Assembly: GCA_036939355.1 (NCBI GenBank)
Contig: JALLAP010000394.1
Location: 1-27,408, forward strand
Direction of reading: 5' to 3'
Source of the DNA: Thalassiosira profunda
Taxonomy: Eukaryota; Bacillariophyta; Thalassiosirophyceae; Thalassiosirales; Thalassiosiraceae
DNA: 27,408 nucleotides
The position numbers were made by a program, and so were the translations under genes. The notes below the pieces were generated by a model. That model saw only the letters and a list, made by a program, of their open reading frames with translations. It had not been told where the DNA came from and ran no database searches. Positions 11,169 to 19,603 of this stretch are shown here, piece by piece (within the stretch, counting starts at the first letter, position 1; each line of letters opens with the position of its first letter).

Positions 11169-11876
11169 ATGATCGCGTTCAGCCGTTCCATCCTCCGGTA
11201 TGTGCTTGACGCAGCCCCGGCCGACGGCCCGTGTCCGGAGGACGGCTTCTCCACCGACCCCAACTCGGCGTGGCGCCTGCCGGACGAGCAGGGAGAGAAC
11301 GGGGATGGGGCCGACCACCCGCCCGTGCGCCAGGTTGTCCTTCAGCCGGTTCGGGTTCCGGTGTCCCCTCTTCGCCTCCGGATGGGAGTGATGAACGTGG
11401 ATGATGGCCGGGACGATAGCGAGGAGAAGGCGCAGCGCGATGAGGAAGGTGCGCAGGGCGAGGGCGAGGTGCGCGTAGGCCAGGCCGCCGAGGACGATGT
11501 TCAGGACGAGGACGGCATTGCGGATATGCTCGATTCTGGGGAGGATACCGGGGAGGACGCCGGGGAGGACGCCGGGGAGAGAGTGCGGGATGGCCTTGCG
11601 CTGGATCGCGAGGCGGAGAATGCCGAGGCGGAGGAGGTGGTGGTGGCGCAGGTCGAGGGGGGAGATGGGGAGGAGCGCCGGGTGTACGAGGAGAATGCGG
11701 ACGAGACCCGTCGCGTCCGCCGCAGGACCCGCGAGGACGAGGATACGATGCAGCGCAACCACGCCCCCGTCGGCAACGCGCAGCTGAATGTGGCGCGTCG
11801 CTCGGAGCGTTCAGCGAGCAAGAGGGCCCGCGACGGCATTGTTGCTTGTGCCTATGGCGCGGGGAGGCGGGGGTAG
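11169..11876 (+). CDS. Acidic low-complexity hypothetical protein
   Basis: I do not recognise this 235-residue frame. It starts MIAFSRSILRYVLDAAPADG and becomes strongly acidic (Glu/Asp-rich) from about residue 95 to 205, with the repeat GEDTGEDAGEDAGE encoded by a 12-base tandem unit at 11538-11573. The C-terminal ~40 residues are Arg/Ser-rich and basic. Third-position GC bias favours this strand over the long antisense frame at 11163-11762, whose Leu/Pro/His-rich translation looks like a mirror of the acidic repeats. It converges with the Fanzor gene. It may be a real lineage-specific gene or an open frame in GC-rich DNA. Confidence 0.45.
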   Translation: MIAFSRSILRYVLDAAPADGPCPEDGFSTDPNSAWRLPDEQGENGDGADHPPVRQVVLQPVRVPVSPLRLRMGVMNVDDGRDDSEEKAQRDEEGAQGEGEVRVGQAAEDDVQDEDGIADMLDSGEDTGEDAGEDAGERVRDGLALDREAENAEAEEVVVAQVEGGDGEERRVYEENADETRRVRRRTREDEDTMQRNHAPVGNAQLNVARRSERSASKRARDGIVACAYGAGRRG

Positions 11877-12042
11877 GTCGTGCAAGGTGGAGAGAGGGGC
11901 TCTCTTCTTTCATTTCAGTTTTTGCTTCGAGAAGATACCGATACAACAAACAAGTTATTTACATCTGATGCGAGGCGGGCATCGGATTAACATAACAACG
12001 ACATTGACATACGACAACCACTGATCTTCTAAACAACATGCA

Positions 12043-12048
12043 TTTATT
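12043..12048 (-). terminator. Possible polyadenylation signal of the Fanzor gene
   Basis: On the minus strand AATAAA lies 17 bases beyond the TGA stop of the Fanzor gene, immediately after the terminal hairpin. The spacing is short but plausible for a compact gene; the hexamer alone is weak evidence. Confidence 0.35.
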
Positions 12049-12056
12049 TTTAGTAG

Positions 12057-12104
12057 ATCCGGCCCTCAATGAGGGGGCCGGATAGTAACACTATCAGGGC
12101 CGGA
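12057..12104 (-). ncRNA. Hairpin cluster at the Fanzor 3' end, candidate guide-RNA scaffold
   Basis: Two adjoining hairpins overlap the Fanzor stop codon. The first pairs 12057-12067 with 12071-12083 (core TCCGGCC/GGCCGGA, two bulged bases, loop AAT). The second pairs 12081-12086 with 12090-12095 (GATAGT/ACTATC, loop AAC). The word GGGCCGGA occurs twice (12075-12082 and 12097-12104), so TCCGGCCC at 12058-12065 has two possible partners. In TnpB and characterised Fanzor loci the guide RNA comes from the 3' end of the gene and adjoining element end and is structured. The location fits that pattern; function and RNA ends are inference. Confidence 0.4.
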
Positions 12105-14276
12105 GTTCCACTCCACATACTGCCCCGCGGGGGCCTGGCTGGAACGAAGGAGAATCGTGGGGTAGTCGCCCCACCCCTTGCGAAAGATGTTCTGTGTTCC
12201 GGCCGAATCCCTGGCCCAGAAGAAGTGGTCGGAGCACACGGGACACGCCTTGAGCCCGCGCCTCTTGCCCAGCTTCCCACCCTCGATGGGCATCTTGACG
12301 TCCATCAAGCGGTGATTGCACCGGGGGCAGACCTGGGAACTGTAATAGACGTGAGAGCATGGATGTGATCGACAGGAGATGCCACGAGGAGCACTCACGT
12401 TCGGAATTCGTCAATGATGTACGTCCGGTAATACTTCATCAGTTCTTTCTTGACCCATTTCACTGGGGCGCTGCGTGCACCTCGGCGCCCGGACGCAAAG
12501 TTGCCGTTTCCGAAGAGAACCACCATGACGTATCCATCGATCTGGATGGAGCTGATGAAATCGTGAATGGCCTTCCTCTTCTTCCCGTAGAGGTTGAACT
12601 TGTTGCGCCTCCACTTCTTCGCATACCCAAAGCCCGACCACAGTGCATCGTAGTTGCCGTGGTAGTACACGAAGTGATCGACAATGCGCTGCCAGTTCAT
12701 GGTCTTGAGCGAATGCTCGGACAGGCCGAGGAGCAGATCTCGGTGAAACATGTTCCAGCCGTTCGTGCGTTCGTTCGAATCGTCGATGCCCGCGTCCTGG
12801 TAGTACTGCCCGTTGGAGTACTCCTTGCGGTCGATGAGCACGTCGCCCGTTTCGCCGTCCTTGCCATAAAGCGAAAGGATCTGCGTGCAGCCGGGGTCGT
12901 TGGAAAGAACACAGATGTTCCCACCTGCGACGAGAAGAAGCAGCGGTCGATTAGAATTGCATCGCATCGCATTTGTTCAATCAATGCACAAACAGGCACA
13001 TACCATCGCTTCCGAGCGAGAGTCCAGAGCTGAGCACGCTGCTCAGGGCATCGACCTCGTCGGAACCGTCGTGGCTCTCGTCCTCCTCGTCGCGCTCGGC
13101 GAGATACAGGAGGGTCGACCTGATGCCGTTGGTTGCCAAGCCGACACCTGTGGGCCGAAGCTGTTTGCCGCTAGTCATCAGCAGGTCGGCGCGAGGGAAG
13201 CACCGCCGGAACCAGAACTGGTAATCGGCCTGGGTGAAATTGGGCAAGCGCGGCCAGGCATGATGCGGTGCGTTCGGAGGAACGACTAGGTGGTGATCGA
13301 GCCGGACTTGCTCGAGCACATGCCAGAGCCCCTTCTTGTCGAGCAGGATGTCGTGGCGGAATCCAGGAAGCGGGACAGGGGGGCATCGCTTGAGATTCGT
13401 GTCGATAAAGCCCTGGGTATGGAGCTCCGCCTCGATCGTGTCGATGTACGCGACGCTCTTGCCGTAATGGAGGATGATGCGGGAGAAGTGGGCCCGGTTG
13501 GCGGGAGCAGCCATGTACTCCTCCGTCAGCCACCTCTCGTTGTTCGGCAAGAGGAAGCCATCGCGATGGAAATCAATCAGCTCCCATGCCGCGGCGTCGA
13601 GCACCATGACGGACTTGGCGGCCTTTGTTGGGGTGCGGATGCGGCGCTGCAGTTCGCTCTTCAGCCGACGCCTCTCGCGCCTCGAGCTCTCACGGTGGTG
13701 GAGTGCAAGATATGCATCGATGGTGGTGTCGATGCACGACTTGAACTTGGCTTTGGTAGACGCCAAAAGATGGCCCCTCATTCTCCTTGATAGGTAACCT
13801 AGGAGATAGGAGTTGCCTTGGTATCGACTGTGCGGGGCGTGATTGAACCCGGCCCCGGCAGCATCGAGACGGTCGAGAAGGGTTCGGAGAATCAGCGGCC
13901 TGGCGTTGTGAGGAGTGAGCCTCCAATTGCCAAACTTATACAGCGTCTGCTGGTCGAGGATGTTGGGGAAGTCAGCGGCGGGGACGTTGGTCTCCACGCA
14001 GTGCGCAATAAGTGCATGCAGCATCATGCCCATGCGTTTCATGAGCTTCGAGTTGAACTGCACGTATCCCTCGATGACTTCCGTCAGCCCGGGGATGACG
14101 GGAGGGTGGGCCCCGGCAGAGGTTTGAAGCGAGGAGAGGGAGCATACCAGGCCACGGACGTTTGCGTCGTCGCGTCCAACGTCATCATCGTCGTCCAAGT
14201 CCGGATCGACAACATTCTCGTGATTGAGCTTGCTCCAGATCACGGCCTCGATGGGGATCGGGACGGGGACGTTCAT
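12066..14276 (-). CDS. Fanzor: eukaryotic TnpB-like RNA-guided nuclease
   Basis: Fanzors are eukaryotic relatives of transposon-encoded TnpB and Cas12, cutting DNA with a RuvC domain guided by a locus-encoded RNA. I place three exons: 13004-14276, 12399-12924 and 12066-12339, with introns of 79 bases (12925-13003) and 59 bases (12340-12398); phases agree and give 690 residues. Exon 1 holds an acidic stretch (DLDDDDDVGRDD, near residue 26) and a helical ~400-residue N-terminal part expected to bind nucleic acid. RuvC-I is VLSNDPGCTQILSLYG with D434. The segment VVLFGNGNFASGRRG precedes RuvC-II, IIDEFRTSQVCPRC, with E597. A zinc finger uses C604/C607 and C632/C635, and RuvC-III is WARDSAGTQNI with D644. 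All three catalytic acids and four zinc cysteines are present, so it may be active. The usual Asn after RD in TnpB-like RDxN is replaced here. The length and the EFRTS motif suit a Fanzor1-like protein, but subclass is uncertain. Confidence 0.88.
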
Positions 14277-14378
14277 GGTTGGCAGTTCTCTTTGCCCGAT
14301 GAAAGATAGTAAGCAGCAAGAAATAATGAGCTAGCGCTGTGTTCTATGCAATCGAGAAAGAGAGTTGGGGAGGGAAAT

Positions 14379-14390
14379 CAGTCATGACTG
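14379..14390. repeat. 12-base perfect palindrome upstream of Fanzor
   Basis: CAGTCATGACTG is a perfect palindrome about 100 bases upstream of the Fanzor ATG. It could be a dimeric factor site in the Fanzor promoter or part of an element end. A single occurrence cannot distinguish these. Confidence 0.4.
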
Positions 14391-14462
14391 TGAACCGGCC
14401 CCCAAGGAGAGAGGACATTCTCTAAAATTCCTTCCCACTGAGAAAATCCGCTCACTAGCTTT

Positions 14463-14575
14463 GACATGCATTCATTCACGAGAGATATCGTGCCCCGATT
14501 GCTTGGATTGGCCTTCGTGATCAGTTAGTGAATGAGGGTCATGCATACGATTGCTCTGACCGGCCCTATCGTGAT
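14463..14575. repeat. Diverged direct and inverted repeats upstream of Fanzor
   Basis: Segments 14463-14521 and 14538-14575 share the order CATGCA, CGATTGCT, GGCC and CGTGAT with gaps, so they look like diverged direct repeats. The inverted pair TCATTCAC (14472-14479) and GTGAATGA (14528-14535) lies in and between them, and CCGGCCCT (14560-14567) echoes the word found in the hairpins at the Fanzor 3' end. These are candidate terminal sequences of a decayed element; similarity is modest. Confidence 0.3.
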
Positions 14576-14722
14576 TGAGATGAGGCCAGCCAACCAGCCT
14601 CGTTGTGAATAGATTGCAGCGGCGCTTGGATGCTGTGCAAACAGCGCGCTACACGACAGTTCACTGCTCTGCTCATAATTTCGACGCGGAGGTCCTCGAC
14701 ACTGCATCGTCTTTCATTCATC

Positions 14723-14821
14723 ATGCGGCTGACCAAGAAGAGGCGGAAGAAGTGGATGGCCGGCGGGTCGCCCCTAGACACATTAACTGAGCTCGGTTTG
14801 CAGATGATTCTACGATGGTGA
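14723..14821 (+). CDS. Possible small first exon, basic then F-box-like
   Basis: The frame from ATG 14723 reads MRLTKKRRKKWMAGG and then SPLDTLTELGLQMILRW, a basic head followed by a segment resembling the start of an F-box helix. A consensus donor GTGAGT begins at 14818, just before the in-frame TGA at 14819-14821, so this could be a spliced first exon. The most obvious acceptor (CAG at about 14930) leads to an early stop. It may be a remnant or a chance frame. Confidence 0.2.
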   Translation: MRLTKKRRKKWMAGGSPLDTLTELGLQMILRW

Positions 14822-15234
14822 GTGCTAAGTATGCATCCGGACCGCGTCGACGTCGACCTTCACGCAGCGCATCGCTCTCACGCTCCTTCCTCGTCGCACC
14901 ACTCTCCTATCCGGTCCACCGCGCAGTGCTGTAGAGAACGGGCAGGGATAGCGTGGCCTCATTTCAAGGTTACTCAGTGCGCTGCACTACACGCTCCCCA
15001 GAGCAGTTCAGATAAGGTGATTGCGAGGCGGCGCCTCCGTATCGCCCCCCGACTTCGACTCCGCGACAGCCGGGTTTACGTTTCACGAGGGTACGTCCCG
15101 ACGGAAAAGGTTCTTGAGTTCTCGAGCGGGGGTGGGGTCCCCAAGTTAGAAGCTAAACGCTCGAGTTGGCTGATGCAATCTGTACGCGGTGACTCACGGG
15201 TTCTCCATGGGACTCTTGGGGTGACATGTACGAA

Positions 15235-16122
15235 TTAAATTAGCCATCCGCGGCCGCAATAACCCAAGATCTTTCGCCACACCTCGTCTGGGAATGGGTT
15301 CGATTGCCGGTGGACGGCATGCCACAGCCAGTTCATCGTTTGTCGATCGGTCGTTGGGAACGACCAATGCAATTCTCCCCTCCAGTGCATGACGTTGGGT
15401 ATCGACGGATACAGTAGCTTCAATAATTTCCGCAACTGCAAGTGTCTGCGCAGCTTCGGATTGCTGAAGATCATCTTGGCATCAATGTCACTCATTCGCA
15501 GGCACCCGGCCGTAAGCAGCATCCAGGCGCTGGAGTCATCGGATTTGACAATTGTTTCCCACAACGTGCTGCAATTCCCTGTTCGTGCCGCGCCGTCGGC
15601 CGTCACCTCCTCCCGGAGGACCCTCCGCGCTTCTGCTTTGCGCTCTGTCAAGATGACGTCCAACGCGGCGTGCTGCCCATTTCTCACTGCCGCGTGGACG
15701 GCGTGACTCCTACCCGTCTTCTTCAGCGGGCACCCCTCGTCGAGGAGAAACGCCAACACGTCCTTTAACCCATGATACGCCGCCAGCTCTACCGCACTTT
15801 TCCCATCGTAATCATCGTTCAACGGGAGACTGCAGTCCTTTGCAGTCCGCACGTAGGCTAGTAATTCCCGCTCCTTGGCCACCCTAGCTTTGCCCGAAGT
15901 GCTCCCCGCCGCGGCGATGGCCAGAGCAACAAACGATATGCACATTGATCGCAGCCCATCAAGCTCTTTGTCCGATGCATCCATCAAGCGCTGCCGGCAC
16001 CGAAGGATGCGGCAGTGACCAAGGTCTCTGTAGAGTGGCCGCCACTTCTGGTCGAGCGACAGTGGGCCCGCCTTGGTGCCCGCGCCCTTCCGTCGCGAGG
16101 ATCGTCGTGGGGGAGAGGACAT
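15235..16122 (-). CDS. Ankyrin-repeat protein with F-box-like C-terminus
   Basis: Single-exon gene of 295 residues, using the ATG at 16122 (MSSPPRRSSRRKGAG); the open frame extends upstream without another ATG. The N-terminus is basic. Ankyrin-like units occur in the middle: DGKSAVELAAYHGLKDVLAF, LLDEGCPLKKTGRSHAVHAA, then VRNGQHAALDVILTERKA. The C-terminal segment PFPDEVWRKILGYCGRGW resembles the LPxEVxxxIL start of an F-box, unusual at a C-terminus. Ankyrin repeats bind protein partners; no catalytic function is implied. It may belong to an expanded ankyrin/F-box-like family. Neighbours are Fanzor and the sulfatase, both also on the minus strand. Confidence 0.68.
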   Translation of the reverse strand: MSSPPRRSSRRKGAGTKAGPLSLDQKWRPLYRDLGHCRILRCRQRLMDASDKELDGLRSMCISFVALAIAAAGSTSGKARVAKERELLAYVRTAKDCSLPLNDDYDGKSAVELAAYHGLKDVLAFLLDEGCPLKKTGRSHAVHAAVRNGQHAALDVILTERKAEARRVLREEVTADGAARTGNCSTLWETIVKSDDSSAWMLLTAGCLRMSDIDAKMIFSNPKLRRHLQLRKLLKLLYPSIPNVMHWRGELHWSFPTTDRQTMNWLWHAVHRQSNPFPDEVWRKILGYCGRGWLI

Positions 16123-16300
16123 CGGGCGTTGTTGTGATTTTATGTTGGGTGGGATGAGGGGATCTGAGGGGATGGGGCTCAACGTACCCGCTCCTATCTA
16201 CCTACGAAGTTGATGTGTCTCCCAAGCACGGACGACAGAGGGGAGAGGGAGGTGTGGCAGCCGGAGGCATGGGGTGTACGGTTAATAGCTTTGATCCATT

Positions 16301-18051
16301 TCACTCCTCTGCAAGGAACACAGTTGTCTCCGCAAAGGGCTTCGGGAGGGTACGGCAGCCATTCTCCGCACTCGAACACGGCAAGTACTTTGGATCTCTG
16401 GCAAGGGTAAGCGGCTGCGTCCAGTCCACAGACGCCTTGTGTTCCTCCAACAATGCAAAGCCCGGCTAATGAGTTCCGAGTACTCGTTGGGATCAAGCGG
16501 CACCGATTCTCCTGGGTCACTCAGCACATTGAAAATCAACGGCGGGTCGTGGTATACCTCGGGATCATCGTTGTAATGAGAACTCTTGGTGAAGAACCAG
16601 AGTTTGTGCCAGCCAATCTTCATTGCCACGACGTCAAATCGCCCGAAAGGCTGCGGTAATGGTCCACTCTGGAATCCGTCCCGCCAAAAGAATATCGGAC
16701 GCTCCTCTTGGCCCAGACCAGTCTCCTCCGAAAGATTTTGGCCGAGAAATACGTCCTTCACGTCGACTCCATCGATGTCCTTTGGGACCTCTCTTCCAAC
16801 GATGCTCAGCACGGTCGGGAGGACGTCGAGCGTCGACACCATCTCGGACGACTCCGCTCCGCTGGGCACATTCCCGCCGCTCCATCGAACGATGGCCGGC
16901 ATCCTTACGTTCGCTTCCCATGCCGATCCCAACCCGGTGTCCTCGCCGCAGTGCACGCCCTCCACTTCGTACTCCGTTCCGGGATACACGCACCGCCGCG
17001 GCTGATTGGGCAGGGGCGCGTGGGCGTACTCGGAAGGGCATGCGGTGCAGCCCAGCTCGGAGTTTTCCTTCAGCCACCGTCCCTCAAACTGCCCCTTCGT
17101 CCCCGAGCAGCTCTTCTCTGCCGTCCACGGGCCGTTGTCGCTCGTGAAGATCACCAACGTCTCGTCCTCCACGCCTGCGACGTGGAGTGCATCCAGAACG
17201 CCCCCCAGGACCCAGTCCATCTCCTCCACGGCGTCGCCAAAGTCTGCAGCGAACCCGCCGGGAGTACGGCTGAAGTGCTCCGACGCCCACTGACATTCGG
17301 CGAACCGCGGCGCGCACAGCTGGTGCACGTGCGAAAAGGCCATGTAGAGGAAGAAGGGCGTGGAACTGGCGGCATTCTTGTCGATGAAGTCGGTCGCCGA
17401 TTCCACATATCGCGGGGCCAAATTCCGCAGATCGACGGGCTGCTCGACAATTCGCTGTCCATCAAAGAGGGGCAACCAGTTCGTGCCATTGGGATCCTTC
17501 TCCTTTCCGCACACGTGGCCGTCCAAACTCCCCCCGCTCATGTGATACGGTATGCCGAACCACTCGTCGAATCCTCGGTCGGTGGGGAGATATCCCGGCC
17601 GCGAGCCGAGGTGCCACTTGCCCACAATTTTTGTTGCGTACCCCTCCCCTCTTAAATATTCGGCAATGGTCGTTTCGTTCGCCAGCAGTCCCTGTGCGGC
17701 GTCCGGCTCGAACACCCTCGGATACACTCCCGTCCGCACGGGATACTTCCCTGTCATGAGCGCTGCACGGGAGGCGGAGCATAAAACCGCCGGGGAGTTC
17801 CAGTGTAAGAGCCTGAGGCCGTCTGCGGCGAGGGCATCGGTGCGGGGCGTGCGGGAGGCATCCTTGGCGGCGGGAGGGGTCTGGAAGGCGCCCACGTCGT
17901 TGTAGGCGAGGTTGTCGGCAAAGAGGACGACCACGTTCGGCTTGGCGGGCCCGTCCGGGGCTGCCGCTGCCACTGCGATGGCGGCGATGAAGGAGAGCAG
18001 CGCCATCAGAGTCCTCGCGAGGGGCGGGCCGCAGCGGCCGCGACGAACCAT
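16301..18051 (-). CDS. Secreted sulfatase (arylsulfatase family), late frameshift
   Basis: Sulfatases hydrolyse sulfate esters using a formylglycine made from Cys in C-x-[PSA]-x-R. The start MVRRGRCGPPLARTLMALLS leads into a hydrophobic signal peptide (to about residue 31), so it is probably secreted or vacuolar. The active-site motif is LCSASRAALMTGKYPVRTG with C91 and R95; GKWHLGSRPGYLPTDRGFD and FTSDNGPW are further family motifs. The first metal-binding pair, normally DD, reads DN here (D46, N47). Near residue 530 the frame slips: the assembled frame continues HCWRNTRRLW and stops at 16282. Moving frame at about 16457-16459 (one missing base in a CTTTG run) gives ALLEEHKASVDWTQPL, a typical sulfatase C-terminus ending with TGA at 16301. 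This is either a sequence error or a recent mutation. Substrate cannot be told. Confidence 0.88.
16457..16459 (-). other. Apparent one-base frameshift in the sulfatase gene
   Basis: Upstream of this point the frame reads NEYSELISRAL; downstream a different frame, LLEEHKASVD, carries the family-like C-terminus. A single missing base in the T-run reconciles them. No GT..AG intron of plausible size fits here. Confidence 0.6.
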
Positions 18052-18802
18052 TGCAATGCGCCGTTGTTTTTTAGGAGCCGGCAGGGGCGGAGCGCAGCGA
18101 TTTCAGCGCGGCTTGCGCCACACAAGTCCGGCTGAGTGTAGGTACAATAGATGCTGCGTTGATGCCTCCGGTGCATCGATTCAACGCACGGCAGGAAAAA
18201 GTGGCCCGTCCGTCAGCTGATTTGGGCCAGCGCGATGCATACACCCCGCACCCGTAGCGACCGATGCCCCCGTGCCCTGGGCCGTCGTCGGCAGCGCGCG
18301 AGCCTTAGGAGCCGCCAGCTGCGTGCTTGCACGAGTGCGTCTGCGTGTGTGTTCGTCTCCTACCTCGATGCGGTCGCGTGGGGCGTGGGGGAGGCAAAAA
18401 GAAAGGCGCACGTCACAACATGTCTCTGAGAAGTTTCTAAGTGTCTTTATCGGGTATCATTCAGACGAGTGCGACTAAATTGACCATTTTTTATTTCTCC
18501 GCCTTCGGAAAATCGGAGTAAAATCACCGTGCGTGTACATTGCGTGGCCGACAGCTCCGCGCCGGCGCGGCCGAGGCAGCAACTCGAGCGGTCGAGCGAC
18601 GGCACACAATAATCCGGGAGACCTGGCGGTGTTGGGCGGTGGCGGCGCGGCTACAATCAATTGAATTGCAAAAAAGGCGAGAGCAAGCAACAAAAGGCGA
18701 GAGCTGCACGCAACTCGAAAGCGACTCGCGCGCCATCAATACAAACGCTTCTCCATCAACGAGCACGCAGATTTGCAACTGAACACACCCACAGCCGCAG
18801 CG
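18052..18802. promoter_or_regulatory. Divergent promoter region, sulfatase and YeeE/YedE gene
   Basis: These 751 bases lie between the start codons of two divergent genes with related roles in sulfur acquisition. I see no convincing coding region; the short open frames here are Arg/Ala/Ser-rich and overlapping. Shared regulation by sulfur status is inferred from the arrangement only. Confidence 0.45.
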
Positions 18803-19603
18803 ATGGTCTCGGAATACTTCTCGCCCCTGACCGGCAGCGTCGGCGGCCTGCTCATTGGGCTGTCGGCGGCCACCCTCCTGATCTTCAACGGCGATATTCT
18901 AGGAGCCTCTGGCTTGATGGGATCGTTCGTCGTGTCGCCCAAGAAGACGCTGACGGACCCATCGTCGCTGTGGAAGCTGGCGTTCCTCGCCGTCTTCTAC
19001 CTGGTCGTGAAACTTTACGTCTTGATCGACCCCGAGGCGCTGACGGACCCGCACCTTGCCGATGGCGTCTACACTCCCGTCGTCTCGCCGGTCGGCTTCG
19101 TCATCGGCGGCTTGCTAGTCGGGTTCGGAACCCGCCTCGGCAACGGCTGCACCACCGGACACGGCATCTGCGGCATGGCCCGGCTGAGCAAGCGCTCCTT
19201 CGTCGGCGTCGTGTGTTTCATGGGCACCGGCATCCTCAGCGCATCGTTGTGCTCCGACAAGAGTCCATTGTACCCTCATTTTCGCGACAGTCCGGAGTCG
19301 GTATCCAAGTACCTCCCCACGACGGCGACCGTAGCTGCCTCGGCCGTGATCGCTTCGTTGATAGCGTTGGCGGCATTGGTCGGGCTGCTCAAGAAGGCTC
19401 CCAAGGAAGCCTCGGACGAAGACCAGGACGAGCTGAGAAGCGACAAGCGCAAGGCGGCCCCCTCCATCCTGGCAGCGTCCTTCTTCGCCGTAGGCCTCAT
19501 TCTTTCACAGATGACGATTGCGAGCAAGATATATGGATTCCTGGACATGCGAGGCTTTGCGAACGGCAGTTGGGACCCGACTCTCGCCTGCGTGATGGCC
19601 GGA
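18803..19603 (+). pseudogene. YeeE/YedE (DUF395, TsuA-like) transporter, 5' part of a split gene
   Basis: YeeE/YedE-family membrane proteins import sulfur compounds; bacterial TsuA carries thiosulfate using conserved Cys residues. This segment encodes 267 residues from MVSEYFSPLTGSVGG. Hydrophobic segments include GGLLIGLSAATLLIFNGDIL and GGLLVGFGTRLGNGCTTGHG followed by ICGMARLSKRSF, the first DUF395 signature. The family-like sequence runs to DPTLACVMAG and stops being recognisable at 19603. The next conserved part resumes at 24273 in the same phase (GGA then GCA CCG GTG). As it stands the assembled frame runs into unrelated sequence and ends at 19816. The coding half itself shows no damage, so the break is recent, spliced out in an unusual way, or an assembly error. 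Confidence 0.85.

Larger units (their letters stand above)
14277..15234. other. Region upstream of Fanzor with repeats; no firm gene
   Basis: This 958-base stretch separates the Fanzor start from the 3' end of the ankyrin gene. It contains the palindrome CAGTCATGACTG (14379-14390), an inverted pair TCATTCAC/GTGAATGA (14472-14479 and 14528-14535), diverged direct repeats (14463-14521 against 14538-14575), and a structured segment at 15121-15221. A plus-strand frame from 14831 to 15238 (135 residues) is open but has no recognisable features. It could include the left end of the Fanzor element, but no clear boundary is visible. Confidence 0.45.

Noticed and set aside
11163..11762. Long minus-strand frame of 199 residues opposite the acidic gene
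   Set aside because: Its Leu/Pro/His-rich translation is the mirror of the acidic Glu/Asp codons; third-position composition favours the plus strand.
15139..15221. tRNA-like shape: 7-base closing stem CCCCAAG/CTTGGGG around 83 bases, the length of a tRNA with a long variable arm
   Set aside because: Neither strand has a TTCRA T-loop with a paired T-stem or a convincing D-arm, so it is not a tRNA.
15121..15240. 5S rRNA-like words (AGAAGCTAA) near the structured segment
   Set aside because: The rest of the 5S consensus, including its conserved loop and closing stem, cannot be laid out in either direction.
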